From Chinchilla lanigera (lineage: Eukaryota; Chordata; Mammalia; Rodentia; Chinchillidae), in NCBI RefSeq assembly GCF_000276665.1, contig NW_004955404.1:29497838-29561837 (forward strand): DNA of 64,000 nt, given 5' to 3'. Both the position numbers and the translations under genes were made by a program. How positions within the stretch are numbered: position 1 is the stretch's first letter; each line of letters opens with the position of its first letter. Below, piece by piece: positions 25,091 to 38,400 of the stretch. The notes beneath the pieces are model-generated. The model was given only the letters and a program-made list of their open reading frames with translations. It was not told the origin of the DNA and made no database searches.

Positions 25091-25450
25091 TGTATTAGCC
25101 AGTTTCCTATTCCTATACTAAAATACCTCAGATGATTAACTTACAAGAGAAAAAGGTTTATTTAGTTCATGGTTTTGGAAATTTCAATCCATGACCCAAG
25201 TCTCTGATGCTCTAGGTCTCTGAAAAGGCAGCACATTGTGGCAGGAGCCCACGACAGAGCAAAATCATTCACCTCATCAACCAGGAAGCACAGAAGAGAA
25301 AGAGACAGACTTTCCCCTTCAAGGGCACAACCCTAATGACCCTAGGACTTCCCCTGGACCCCACATCTTATGGGTTCAGTTCCCAATAGTGCAATTCTGG
25401 GAACAATCATTTAGTAAATGAACTTTGGGAGACATTCAGCATCCAAATAA
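25091..25450 (-). mobile_element. MaLR-type LTR, minus orientation
   Basis: It begins 'tgtattagccagtttcctat', followed by 'ggtttatttagttcatggtt', the reverse of the family's 3' end. Sequence beyond that follows the other copies loosely. Confidence 0.5.
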
Positions 25451-25516
25451 TAGCACTATGGTTACATTTTAATTAGCTAAAAAATATAATCTGACTTATA
25501 CATTGAAGGATACATC

Positions 25517-25657
25517 AGCAGGAGGATCACAAGTTTGGAGCCAGCCTGGGCTACATTCTGAGACCCTGTGTCAAAAAATTTTTTCTTTCTTCCAATTATT
25601 TACACATGTTGACAAATTAACTTCAATAATGATGCATACACCAAAAAAAAAAAAAAA
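25517..25657 (+). mobile_element. 5'-truncated B1 with a 3' extension and A tail
   Basis: The B1 3' half (from 'agcaggaggatcacaag' to 'gagaccctgtgtc') is followed by A6T6, about 60 bases of non-B1 sequence and an A17 tail. A perfect 11-bp duplication 'aaggatacatc' at 25506-25516 and 25658-25668 encloses all of it, so the extension moved together with the B1 part. Confidence 0.82.
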
Positions 25658-25934
25658 AAGGATACATCTGCCCAGAGGAACTAAGTAGGCATAAGACCAG
25701 ATACAAAATCTGCCATTTCCTTGAAGGCATCCTCCACAATGGGGAGAATCTTACAAGAATTATAAAGTCTAGGTCCCAGAGGACTTTGGGGATAGTTAGT
25801 TCTTCTCTTAGAGTTGTCCAAACACGAAGCAAGCTAACAGTGTGTGAGCATGTGACAAAGCAGGGTGGTACCAGATCTAATTTCATGTAGTTCTGGGTGG
25901 TAATAAGATGCTGATGCTGTGATTCAATGAACCA

Positions 25935-26115
25935 AAGCAGAAGTTGGCAAGCTGTTTCTGTAAATGATCACACAGGACATATTTTAGGCTCTGTGTGTGC
26001 TCAACTCATGACAGACAATATGTGAGCCAACAAACATGGCGATGTTGCATTAAAACTTTATTTACACACCAGATGATGATGGGCCAGATGTGCTCCATGA
26101 AGTATAGTTTAGTGA
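25935..26115 (+). mobile_element. Old hAT-like DNA transposon remnant
   Basis: 'gttggcaagctgtttctgta', 'catattttaggctctgtgtg' and 'aaaactttatttacacacca' follow a widespread mammalian non-autonomous DNA transposon whose name I am not sure of. The same family begins at 63914. Confidence 0.6.
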
Positions 26116-27339
26116 TAATTTCCTACATCATAACTTTCTATCTATAATTTTAAGGGGAGAGAATAACTGACGTCTGTAGATTCTCTGCATTCTTTAGAAC
26201 TGATTTCTTGGTAAGGTGGCTAGGCCTAGAGGGAAATCTACATGAACTTGCCCACCTCTCAGCCTAAGAAAGCTATGAAACTGTATCATTATGTCAAGGG
26301 CATTTTCTTATCCCTTGGAAACAATCAAACAATTTGGTATGAATCAAAAGATAGCTATTAGAAATTAAGATGTCAATGGCAGCTAGACCTCTGCAGAGTA
26401 AACAAAGTGAGCAGTGTGTGCTGATGCCCTCCAGCTCCCTGCTTCAGTAGCTACCCAGTGATATAATCAACCCCACTGAACAGTGCTCAATGTGTATACT
26501 TGCCTTCTTTTCCCTGGAGAGAATGACTAACTTGAGCCCATAAGCACAGATATAGAAGAAGGAAAGAAAACTCAGTTTTCCTGCATCACCTTGACATAAC
26601 TCTCACTACACCTTTCACACAAAGAATCCACAAAACTCTGATCTATGGACAGAAACACTGAAAACCTTCAGAAATGGTACAGCAGGCACCGGGAGAAAAT
26701 ATGTGAAGAGTCTGTCACAGTTAGAAGTATTGAATACAAATTTCTTTCAATAAAATCCAACAGAGAAACACACTGCCATTGTTCTCAACATTTACCAATC
26801 CAGTAATGAGCCAAATGCAATCCGGACTAAACTATCTCTGCAGGATTCCCCAGGTCATCTTTCATAGAACAAAGGCCTTCCAGTTCCATATTGAAAAGGA
26901 CAAGACCGTGGTGATTGGGCAGTAGGGTTGGTAATGTGACCTGCATGGGATTCCCAGGACCCCGGTGAGGCAACATGAAGCAACCATGCGAACCTGCTTT
27001 GGAGCTGTCCAGAAGAACAACTGCAAGTTTTGTTATTGATTTTTTTTGGCCTCCTTTGTGTTCCTAGTGCTGGGCTGGGTGCACTAGATTGGTACTAAAG
27101 ATCAAAGACTCTTCCTTCAAAGAGCCCCAGTTTGGGAGAAAATAAAAACCTCCTGGTATGCAAAGACGGGTATTTGTTTCCATTTCTTCTTCCTCTTTCC
27201 CTCTCTCCTCTCCCCTTTCCAGTGATTTCACAGAGGCACCTCACTGGTTATGCATAAATTTAAGACAATAGGATTTCTGTTGGAAAAGGCTAAAAACTAG
27301 TGAGCTGAGTCTTTTGACCCCCGTTCTTATCTGTGGCAT

Positions 27340-27905
27340 AATTCTTACATGCTTACGTTCATGTATCACCTTAATTTCATTTTTGTGTTTCAAACCCATG
27401 CAAAGCAACAGAATAAAATAGACACCTGGGTAACTCTTGCAAACATTTAGTACGTTTTAGCATTTTACCATATTGGCTTCGGGATTTTTTTTTAAAAAAG
27501 ATGAAATTATATAATTGCAGCTACAATCTCAGTTCTCCATCTCCAGCCCCTTCAATGCCCTGAAAAATCAAGATCCAGAGTTTGAGATTTTTCTTTATCA
27601 GAAGTATTACTGAGTTCTGTGATTATGTACACAATTTATAATTTTGTTTCAATATTAACATTTACATAAGTGTTCTCCTTCTAGAAACACCTTTGCCACT
27701 TACTTTCGTCATTTAAAATTATGTTGTAAGACTTTTCCATGCTAGTCATCCTGATTTAACTCATTCAGTTTAACCACCATATGGTCTTCCACGATGAACT
27801 GTGGTTTCTTTACCCATATCCCTATTGATGTTCAGGGAGTTGTTTTCTATTTTTTATTATTAGAAAAATTAGGAGACTGTCTATATAGTATCATGTGTAT
27901 GCTTT
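27340..27905 (-). mobile_element. Old L1 fragment
   Basis: An antisense L1M-type tail is recognisable from 'gacttttccatgctagtcat' through 'ccctattgatgttcaggg'. It is strongly diverged. Confidence 0.55.
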
Positions 27906-30900
27906 GTTTTTTACATATTTTCTAGTCTCTTCCTTTTAAGTATAGTTATTAAAAATACAGTAAAAAAGACATTTAGAGGAGAAATGTTCAATTCACTCCT
28001 TATCCTATGTTCACTCATGTACCCATGATGAACAGCCTCTGTTCCTTCCCAAACACCTGTTCCAAATTAGGAAAAACTAGTGTGTTTTCATCAACTGTAG
28101 TACTCTCTGAGGCAGCAGCAAAAAAACCCAGCTCTCATTGGCTGTCTTTCTGAGGTTTGCTGTTTTCTAAGCATTTGCCATTCCATGACCAAAGGGAGAA
28201 TGTCTGCATTCATGTCAGAGAAATCAGCCAAGTTCTAGAATGGATTATGCTGGGTTTTAGATTTAAGAGTTTGTTTTCAAGTTGCTTTCCAACCATGGTT
28301 TGAAATGCTTGACACTGGGACCCCACATCCTAAAATGTGCCCCACTCCCTAGTCCTCACCTGGGGAGCCCCAAGCTGCTTCCTTCCAAACACGGGAGCAT
28401 TTCCCCTGGGGCTGGTCAGACAGTTGGGGCCACAGTTGGGGCTCATGGAGCAGGTCACTTCTGGGAAAGAAGTGAAGATGAGCGCGGGAAAAGCTGGGTT
28501 TTTCCTGGAAGCCAGTCCCCACACAGCTGTGGGAGATGACTCTTCAGGGTTGCCTTTTAAGGCAAGGCCTCAGGAAGCGTGTGTGTGTGTGAAGGGAGAG
28601 ACATGATGCCAAATAGTTACCCTAACATTTTAAAATGAGAGCTGGTAAGATTTAAAAAACAAAAGAAGAAGAAGACGCATACAGTTTGCAATAAACCGGA
28701 ATCAGGAGCACATAGCTCTAGCAAACAGGTAGTTGGGGTGAGCTTATCCCTTCTCTCCTGACTTTGAGCCTCTTCTGCTTCACAATCCACTCCACATGGC
28801 CCGGGCCCAGCCCAGGCACAGAGGGAGCCCTCTCTGCTCCTGCAGTGCCGCTGCCCTGAATCCATGCCTTCTCCCACACCGAAGCAGCCCGCAGGCTGAC
28901 TGTGCTTTCTGCAGGTCATGGCAACTAGAAAGAAAGAAAAACGATGCCAAGCTGAAGGTCTGTCACCTACCCCTCCCAGAGCCACGGCACTCAGTGGTAT
29001 CTGCCGCCCACTCCTTTTCAGATTCAAAATGAGACCATCACCAACATACATTTCCCATTCCTTGGCTTCCTGACCTGCCTTCACTCTATGTTGGTCACTT
29101 TTTCCACTCAAACACATCTGACCACCCTCAAACACATGCAGGCCTCTTTCTAGCTGTAAGGCCTTCTCCACCAACAGCATGTCTACCAAGTACCTTGTCT
29201 ACCAACCCAAGGTCAACAACAGTGTCAGTACTTACTTACAATTAAGTCCTTACAGAAAGTTTTGGTGAGTGTCTAGTAGACAGCAGGCGCCATGACAGGT
29301 TCCAGGAAGAGGACACAGTCCTGTTTCTAAGGGTACGGTCTGTTGAGGGAGACCCCCAGTAGGCATCTACAATGTTAAGGCGTTGTAGCATGCGGAGGCC
29401 ACAGGAGAGACTCTCCAGAGGTCTCAGGGGCACTGAAGCAGGGCATGGAGACAAGGAATGGGCTGTGGGAGCTGTACTTTGAGGACAAGTAACTCATAAG
29501 TGTTGTAGGACCACAGGCCAGAGAAAGCAAGAAAACTCTCCAAAATAGTTCTTTGGTAATAAAAAAATATGAAATTCCCATAAATAGCTGCACTCAACAT
29601 ACCTGATGCCCTTTTAAAATGTAGAAACATGATCGAATCAACCCAACAAAATAATTTGAAACAAATACATGCTTAGGTCCAGTGTTCTAACCTTGAAAAT
29701 AGAAGCCCAAATAAAATAAAGGGCGGGAAACTTGTTCTCTGTCTGACCAGACTATGTGGAACCTGCTGTCTATTTCCTTTTTATTAAGTCCCAGAGTGGT
29801 TTCAAAACGGATCATGATTTTAAGGTCAGATCAAAGGTGGGTCCAAAATAAAAGGGAGAAGCAGGGATCTAAAGTAGTATATTTCCTCCCTGCAGTCATA
29901 GTGAGATTTAAGCCTGGAAAGCCCCAACAGTCTACGGACATTTAATTAGACAGCTTGACTTTGCTGTCGTGGGTTGCAAAAGCCTCTCCCAAGCATCTCA
30001 GAGTCTGAAGATAAGAAAACATGCAGAGTCTTCCGGGCAGGGCTTTCTCCCACACTCTGGCTGAAAGAGTCGCAGCCATTCACAAAAGCAGCACTGCAAG
30101 AGCCACCTGTTCGCCTATGTGGCAAGAAGCCTGGTGAAAGACAGGTTTAGGACAGAAATCCAGAGAGCCCTTACAATGAACCTGAGGCAGCGTTAAATGT
30201 CTGTGATCATCAAGCTCTCAGGGCGCAGGGATGGTGGTGCGCACCTGGACCGTGGAGGTGAGGATGTAAGTCGGAGATGGACAGAGAGGACAGAACAGAA
30301 AAGGTACAAGAAGAAAGGAGCCTGGGATAAAAGCAAAATTCAACTAGTTCTCTTGGATCAGACACATATAAATCTCAGCTCTTTTGGTTTTTGACCAGAT
30401 TTGTTCTTAGTGGCTGGGCACAAACTATTTTGTCTACACCAGCACATGATAAAGTCCACTTCCCAGAATTCCTACTCACTAAACTTTCAAGCACATTCCA
30501 GTTAAACCTCAAATATACCTAAGGCAGATGCTGCCCTCCTGAGGACTGCAGTGGTACTGCTGACTGCCTTAGAATTTAAATGTCAAAGATTGTTTACCGA
30601 TTTGAAACTATAATTTACTTTATTAATTTATTGACAAGCAATTATTTTTGCATGTTTTTCCTACAAATAAAATGGTTCCAGATTACTAATTAAGGTAAAA
30701 TTTGTCCATTGAGACTGTTTTCCTAATCACAGATCATGAAATTCACTTCAAAATCACAACCACATTTTTAAAGAAACAATATAAAATAGAACAGAAAATG
30801 CTAAGTATAAAATATTACAAAGGATCACCTGGATTCTTAGCAAGACCCGTGTGCATCAGGAAATAATCACTGTGGGCTGTCACGGTGTAAAACTTGACTG

Positions 30901-31012
30901 TTGGGATAATGTGAACATAAGTTTCAGCCTGGAAATGCCATTTTCTTCACTGGTATCTCACTCTATTTGCTGGTATGACAATTCCTTTGGCCATCAACAT
31001 AGAGGGGCAGTG
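27906..31012. other. No gene recognised; locally GC-rich
   Basis: The stretch 28280-29200 is richer in G+C and contains the longest open frame of the window (190 codons, minus, 28617-29189). That product has no recognisable domain. A faint reversed-L2 resemblance occurs near 29265-29520. Confidence 0.5.
28577..28591 (+). repeat. Short (GT)n run
   Basis: 'gcgtgtgtgtgtgtg' lies in a locally GC-rich stretch. Confidence 0.9.
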
Positions 31013-31560
31013 TGGCAGGCAGAAGTCTAAGGTGGCTCCACAGGGGCACTGCGCCCTATTGTACATGCTTTGAGCAGTTCCCTCCTCTCCGATGCTGGCC
31101 GCGTGTGTGCATACACATTACTCCTGGGATCAGGTTACTAATCTGTTGCTTTTAGTTAGTGTAATAGGAGATTAACCATTTGGGTTAAATCTAACCCAGC
31201 CAGACCCTGCAAGGGCCTGGGACTCTGCACAAAGCTTTGAAGCATAAGAGGGCACAAGCAAAGGCCCACAGGACAAGGTATTGCTTGGTGTGGTAGGAAC
31301 TGAACCAGCCCCAGGGTGACAGCAGCAGAGACCTCAGTCCTACTGCTCAAGGAACTGGATTTTGCTAAGAGTGTGATTTAATTTGGAAGACCCAGAGCCT
31401 CAGGCATGAAGGCAGCCCCTTGGCTACCCTGAGTTCAGCCTTGTAAGAAGCTGAGTAGAGAATTCAGTTCAGCCCAGCATCGACTTTAGATCTATAAAAA
31501 CCATAAGATAATAAATTCATATTGTACTAAGTTTGTGGTCATTTGTTAGGCAACAAAGAA
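31013..31560 (+). mobile_element. MLT1-like LTR
   Basis: It begins 'tgtggcaggcagaagtctaa'. It ends in an MLT1-like tail ('cataagataataaattcat', 'ctaagtttgtggtcatttgt'). The sequence is diverged and non-coding. Confidence 0.55.
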
Positions 31561-31739
31561 AAATCAACATGGTTAATGTCCCACTATTTAATTTTGTGTT
31601 TCACAATTTATTGTGAAGCCAGATGTGGCATGACTTCATCCTCTGAGTTAAAAAACGTTGAGACTTTGTGGAAGCTTTGTTTACAGACTTTCGTTATTAC
31701 TTCATGGACATTACATTGCTTTGGGGAGCCAATACAGGC

Positions 31740-32129
31740 AGGTAACACATCTTAACTCTCGCCCCTTTCCCCTTGCCTTTTTGCCCACTCCCTCTAGTTC
31801 TCGGTCCCCTCCCATCTGCAAAGGATCTAGCTCCCTATTTCCTATTACCTGTCTATTATTTGGCTCTTTATGTCTTGAGTTTCTCATACAAGAGAAACCA
31901 CGTGGTATTTAAGCTTATGTGTCTAACAAATTTCACTTAACATTATGGTCTCGAGGTGCATCCATTTTCCTACAAATAACTCAAGCTTATTCTTCCTTAT
32001 GGCAGAGTAGTACTCCATTAGGTGTAAGTACATTTTCTTTATCCAGTCATCTGTTGATGGATATACAGGCTGCTGGGAACACTTAGCTAGTATGAACTGT
32101 CCTGCTGTAACAACCACAAAAAGAATCAT
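31740..32129 (-). mobile_element. L1 3' fragment (ORF2 C-terminus)
   Basis: The minus-strand frame contains MEYYSAIRKNKLELFVGKW, a hallmark of the L1 ORF2 C-terminus, followed by 3' UTR-like sequence toward lower coordinates. It is a truncated copy with stops. Confidence 0.85.
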
Positions 32130-32867
32130 TATTAGCTTATAAAATGTCTAGAAGCCAACTGCAGGGAGGACTTGATGAGGATCATCATTTGCCAGCCCTG
32201 ATCTAGTCAACTATGGAAAGTTCTGTCAGCAGCTGATAGCTTTCTCCAGAGCCTGAAAAGGCAGCTTTGTGGTCCAACACAGGTCTGCGGATCCTCTGAA
32301 GGTAGCCCTAGCCCTTGACTAATGTAGGAGGTGTACAAAGTCCTCAGCTCTTTCTGGGACAGACCTGAGGTGTGTATACTATGTTAGAAGTTCCTTTTGG
32401 GCTTAAATTCCAGTCTTTCACAGTGGTAGTTTGCTTAAGAAGCCCCTTTTACTGCTTTCCTAGCCCTTTTTCAATCTAACTTGCAGTATTTCTTGTACCT
32501 CCTAATTCATCTACTTACCCTGTCTCAGGATGTTCTGAAGAAAAACCAAGCTAACAGTCCTCAGTATCATGACTAGAGCAGGAAGTAGAATGCTTCTATA
32601 ATTAACGGGCCTGTCGCTGGCTTAGCAGTCAAGCGGGGCACATTTACCAAAATGGTGTCAGAGCCAGAAAAGGGCTGACTGGGTTCTGCCATGGTACATT
32701 AGATAAAATTGTGGCCAGTGGGTAGCATCTCAGCCCACAAGATCATGGGAGAGCAGACCACGGCCCTCACTTCCATTTCATGGATGTGGTACTCACTGCA
32801 AAGAATGTGCCATGCACAAACCACCTAATTGGCTTAGCTTGCTTGAACCAGCCTTTCACCAAGTCTT

Positions 32868-33249
32868 GTGTACTGGTCACTTTCCTGTCACTGGGACTAA
32901 ATACCCAATACCCAAGGGTGCAGGAGGAGAGGTTTATTTGGCTCTGTCTCTGGTAAGGGAAGTTCAAAGCTGCCAGGCTCCCAGGTAGAAACAGCCTGGT
33001 GGAAAGGCCTGGTGGAGGACAGCTGCTCATCCTATGGCATCCTGGAAGCAGAGGGAAAAGGGAGCAGCTGGGAAGAGATACACACCCTTCCAGGCCATGT
33101 GCCCAGTGACCCACTCTCAGGAGGCCCCCTCCTCACAGCAAGTCAGCTACGTGGACCAATCCACTGACAAGTAAGTGCCCCCATGACCCAATCACTTTCC
33201 AACACTAAAAAAATTGGGGGCGGGGCATATTTTAGATACAAAGCATAAC
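32868..33249 (-). mobile_element. MaLR-type LTR, minus orientation
   Basis: The start 'tgtgtactggtcactttcct', the motif 'aaatacccaatacccaaggg' and 'ggtttatttggctctg' match the reverse of the family 3' end. The right edge is near 'gatacaaagcataac'. Confidence 0.5.
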
Positions 33250-33819
33250 GCCTTGTCTATATTACCATCTCCATATCTCTTCTATCTTTCCTTTCTAGTC
33301 TGTTCGTGTCTATGGGTTGAATATGACTATCCCACTGGGCATATGGTGTGTCTTCCTGCACCCCACAAAGTTTAACTCTGTATCTATCAGACTCTTTTGC
33401 TGTGAGAATTCCAGGTGTGATTCAGGGCCCGCTGGTCACACATTCTTGCAGTGAAAGGTGATACTCTGTCAGCTTATGTTTCTTTGGGGAACATGCTATT
33501 TCTGCGGCAACAATGACAGAGGGCCATACCTTGTCATGACTTCGTGAGTGGGACAGGTGGGCACATGGCCCATCTGCTTCTGATTGGTGCAGATCTGGCC
33601 AGCACAGTGACTGCAGCCCTGATGCTGCCTTCCTAGACTACAGCAAAGGTAGTGGGCAATGGTTCCAGCAGCACTTCAGATTCCCCACTTGTACAATCCA
33701 GGCAGGTCCTCTAGGAGGCTAGGTCTGTAATGTTATATGGGTGGCCTATCTAACCTGGCCCACAAGTCCTTCCAATGATTTTGGAGGCACAAAAGTCCTC
33801 CACCAAATTTTTCTGTGTT

Positions 33820-34061
33820 TCACTTAGCATAATGTCCTTTGGGCTCCTCTGCTCTTGCAAATGACAGAATTTCCTATTTTGGTTTTTTTAAACTGAGTAG
33901 TATCCCACTGTGTATATACATATTTTTAAATCCTTTCAGTCACAGATGGATATTGAGATTGTTTCCATGCCTTCACTGCTATAAATAATGCTGCAATGAA
34001 CACATACTTTACATCTTTGGCACACTTAATTTCTTGAGATATATACGTAGTAGTGGTATTA
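33820..34061 (-). mobile_element. Inverted L1 ORF2 segment
   Basis: On the minus strand this is the late ORF2 region: 'ttcacttagcataatgtcct' at the left, then the 'aaataatgctgcaatgaaca' stretch. Its left edge is the L1 position just upstream of where the sense piece at 34062 begins, so the two pieces are parts of one insertion. Confidence 0.75.
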
Positions 34062-34455
34062 CAGGCACAGAGGCACAAATACCGTATGATCTCACTTATA
34101 TGTGGAATCTGAAAAGTCAATTGAAGAAGTAGAGGGTAGACTAGTGGTTACCCAAGTCAAGCAGTGGATAGTGGTCAGGGGACGGGAAAAGGGAGATGCT
34201 GGCAGAAGGTACAAAGTTAAAGTTAGACAGGACAAATAAATTCTGGTGTTACACAGTATGGCAGTTACTAATAATGTGTATTTCAAATTAAGAGAGATTT
34301 TAAGGGTTTTTTTTTTTGGTTTTTCTCCAGTACCAGGAACCGAACTCACGACCTTGCACTTGCCAGGCAGGCGCTTTGCTGCTGAGCTAAATCCCCAACC
34401 CCAAGATTTTAAGTTTTTGACCATAAAGAAATAAATATTTGACACAGTGAGGGAA
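34062..34455 (+). mobile_element. L1 3' end (ORF2 tail and 3' UTR), sense
   Basis: The sequence begins at the familiar ORF2-end segment 'accgtatgatctcacttata' and continues through L1 3' UTR to 'aaagaaataaatatttgac'. It is interrupted by the ID SINE at 34305-34403. It is adjacent to, and in opposite orientation from, the L1 piece at 33820-34060. Confidence 0.75.
34305..34403 (-). mobile_element. ID-type SINE inserted in an L1 tail
   Basis: This is a reverse-complement ID body with a T run at its left edge. A perfect 10-bp duplication 'agattttaag' lies at 34295-34304 and 34404-34413. The host sequence is the 3' UTR of an older L1, so the SINE is the later event. Confidence 0.93.
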
Positions 34456-34619
34456 AATTTGCCTTTAAATACCTAGAATAGTTGTGGCGACTGCAGTGAA
34501 TCCTGGATTAGATGCCCCTCTTGCCCTTACCTTTCCCTCGGAGACACCTAGTCATCACCTGGTGCTACCTGGCACAGGCAAGGCCCTCTCCAAATGAGAG
34601 GGCCTCTCCTGCCTCTCCT

Positions 34620-34810
34620 TTCAGCTTAGTTTTTGAGATCCCTTCTTTCTACCCAACACTGCAGCTATAGCAATGATCTAATTCCAGCAATTTAACTCAC
34701 CTTTCTTTGCACATACTCTCCTTTGTATATACTCTTCCCTCAATAAGGAACACCCTCCCTTTAGTCCATTCTCATATAGAGGCGCTTCTAAATTTATTCT
34801 TGCTTAAATT
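34620..34810 (+). mobile_element. Possible L2 fragment
   Basis: This pyrimidine-rich sequence with 'gcacatactctcctttgtat' fits the L2 interior. A MIR begins just after it. Confidence 0.35.
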
Positions 34811-34828
34811 ATTTCTTTTTGATTAAAA

Positions 34829-35040
34829 GTCTGGCTTTGAATCCAGGCACTTCATAGCTCTGTGACCTCGGGCACAAGCTGTTTGACCTTTCAATACCTG
34901 AGTCTCTTTATTCTTGAAATGGAGATAATAATAGTACTTAACTTCACAAGGCTGTGTGAAGATGGCATTAGTAAAAGTTTCTTAAAACCTAGGCAGGTTG
35001 TCTGGCACACAGGAAATCCGTATGAGTGTTAGTATTGTTG
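34829..35040 (+). mobile_element. MIR SINE
   Basis: 'ggctttgaatccaggcactt', 'agctctgtgacctcgggcac' and 'aaatggagataataatagta' follow the MIR consensus almost end to end. Confidence 0.75.
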
Positions 35041-35449
35041 GTTTCCCTTTGAACTCGGAATAACTATGAAAGTCCTTAGCAAGATGAGATGCTACAAGAT
35101 CTTGTCCCTGCCTCTTCCTCAAACTCGGCTCTTACCACTTTCTTGCCACCCAGGGCTTGCTTCAAGGACATGTACAGGAGTACATGGGCCCATGCTCAGG
35201 AGTAATGCATGTTTGGTTTAACAAGCTACTGTCACCATCCTAAAACTTACTAACAATACTGAGGTCCACTGCCAAAGATCTTGGTGCTGGGCAAATTACA
35301 CAGCATCCTTACCTCCCATATGAATGCAGCTAACTGGATCTTAAGACACAAGCAAAGACCTATATTTAACCATGCCCAGAGTATGTCACTAAAAAGCAGA
35401 CACTAACTAAATAGCTCTCTGTACTAGTAACGAAGTTTTTCCACTATAA

Positions 35450-38400
35450 GCACCTGCAAACCAACATGAAACGAAACAATAAAAACATGAGAAGACAAGG
35501 CAATGAAATACCTCCAAAAACTCTGAAGTTCCCTAAAGGATCCAGGGGGCATAAAGGAAATCATAAGCCACAAAACTAAAATATTTGAAAGGATAACAGG
35601 AGATTAAAAAAAAAAAAAAGATCAAAAAGATGCATAGCAAACTCAAAGAAGATATAACAGATAACAGACTTAATATACAAAATGGTCAGCAAGTTTACAT
35701 AAGATGCTAATAAAAAGCAACACAAAACACGAATGACCAGTTTAACAAGGGGGTGCATGGAAAGGTATCAAACAGAAATCCAGGAAATTAAAATTCTATT
35801 GAAAGTATGAGCAGGAGAAGCAATCAATGGGATGACAGATTGTCAGGACTGAAAGATAGGACTGCTGATGGAGAACAATTATTCAGGGAAACCCTTAAAA
35901 ATAAGAGAACATGAAAAAACAGATCCAACAGCTGGTAGATGATGCAAAGAGTAATGGAATAATCACTGAAATTAGTAAAAATTCTGAAGACAGCGCAAAT
36001 GTCACAAAAACCTGTTTACAGAAATAACAGCAAAAACCTTTCCAAATATAGGGAAAGAATTAAGCATATACACAGACAAGGCATACAGAACTCCAAATAA
36101 CCATGATCAAAAATTCCAGACCTCCAAAACTGGGCAGTATCTTAAAAACAGTTAAATAAAAGCAACAAATCACTTACACAGTGAACCCACTAGAATTATG
36201 GCAGACTTTGCAACGCCAACCTTAAAGGCCAACAGAGGTTGGAGTGCAGCACTTCAATCCCTGTAAGAAAACAATTTCCAACCCAGACTTACATACCTTG
36301 CAAAACTACCTTTCAAAATTGATGAAGAAATAAGGTATTTGTAGGACAAAGAGCACCTGATGAGAGTCATGACCACCAAATCAGTGCTTTAAACACTCTT
36401 GAAGATAGCCTAGAAAGATACAACAAAGCGAACAATGCCAAAGAGCCTAATAGAATGAATCTGGCAGCGTGAGCAGTGAAGCAGAAATGAGAAAAAGAAA
36501 GAAATCTGCAACAGGAAAAGAATATAATGAGAGGGGTAAATCAATACTTCTCAGTAAAACTCTCAATGTGATAGTCTCAATTCCCCAATCAAAAGACCCA
36601 GACTGGTAGACTGGATCAAGAAACCAAACCCAACAATATGCAGTATACAAGAAACACATTCAATCCAAGAAGAAATTCACACATTAAAAACCAAAATTGA
36701 AAAGCATATTCTACACAACAGAAACCAAGAGAAATTTCACACAAAGTAGATTTCAAGCCAAAACTGATGAGAATAGGCAACAAAGGGAACAATTCAACAG
36801 AAAAAGATAACAATTATAAACATATATGTACCAAACACTGGCATGCTCAACTTCATAAAACATATGCTACTGGACATAAAAAAATCAGACAAACACCAAC
36901 ACAATTATAAGGGGGACCTCAATACCCCACTGTCACAAATAGATTAACTAGACAAAGATCAACAAAGAAATATCAGAGGTGAATCAACCCTTTGAACAAA
37001 TGAACCTAACATGGGGTGCTGGGGATTTAGCTCAGCGGCACAGTGCCTGCCTGGCAAGCACAAGGTTGTGAGTTCAATTCCTGGTACTGGAAAAAAAACA
37101 AAAACAAAACAAACAAATGAACCTAACAGATATGTATAGTGTTTCACATAACAAAATATATGTTGTTAATACACATGGCACCTTCTTCAAAATAGACCAC
37201 ATGCTAGCCCATACAGAGTGCTTAAATAAATGCAAAAGAATCAAAATTATCCCATGCATAGTATCAGATTATAGTGCAAGGAAATTGAAAATCAAGGGTT
37301 AAAAAAAGCACAGAAAATATACAAACTGAACATTACCCTCCTGAATAATCAATAAGTCACAGAAGGCAGTCCTACCTACAATGAAGGCAGTCCTAAAAAG
37401 GAAGTTTATAGTGTACTATGAAGGCCTACATCAGAAAAATCAGGAGTTCAAATAAATAACCTAAGGATGTATCTCAAAGTCTTAGAAAAACAAAAGCAAT
37501 CCTTATGTAAAGTTAGTACAAGGAAGGAAATGATAGCAAAAACAGTATTAATGATATTGAAACTAAAAAAATCTATACAAAGAATCAATGAATTAAAAAG
37601 TTGGTTCCTTGAAAGAATAAACAAAATAGATAAACCCCTAAGCAATCTTACCAAAAACAGGGAAGACCTGTATCCATGCCCTTAGAACTGTAAAAAGCAA
37701 AATCACAATGAACACTACCAAGATCCAGAAGATTATCAGTAATCCCTTTGAGAACCTGTACTCCAATAAGTGGGAGAATTCAGGAGAAATTAGATTCCTA
37801 GATATATATACATCACCAAAACTGAACCAAGAATATATAAAACCTTGAATAAGCCAGTAACAAGCAATGAAACTGAAGTAGTAATTTAAAAACTACTAAC
37901 TAAGAGCTCAGGACTTGATGGATTCACCATAGCATTCTACAAGAGATTTAGGAAGACCTAAGGCCAATAATCCTCAAAACTCTTTAATGAATTTAAAAAG
38001 GAAGTACTCCCAAAGTCATTCCTGGAAGCTACCACTGCTCATTCCAAAACAGAAAAGGACCCAAACAAACAAAAAAAAAGAACAGGCCAATCTTTTTAAT
38101 GAACACAGACACAAAAATCCTCAACAGGATACTAGTGAACAGAAAGCAACAAATCACTAAAAAGAATATACAGCATGATCAAGTAGGCTTCATCCCAGGG
38201 ATGCAGGGATGATTCAACATATGCAAATAATGTGTCACATAAACAGAAGCATGGACACAAACCACATGATCATCTCAACAGATGCTGAAAAAGTCTTTGG
38301 CAAAATACAACATCTATCACAATAAAAACCAAAAAGAAAATAGGCATAGAAGGATCTTATCTCAATCAGATAAAATCCATTTGTGAGACACCAATGCAAC

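Noticed and set aside
28617..29189. 190-codon open frame on the minus strand, the longest in the window
   Set aside because: It lies in a locally GC-rich stretch where stops are rare. It has no recognisable domain or codon pattern, and its C-terminus runs through a Phe-rich stretch read from an A-rich tract on the opposite strand. There is no splice or promoter context.
36447..37685. Several minus-strand open frames rich in Phe and Leu
   Set aside because: They are antisense shadows of the A-rich L1 sense strand.
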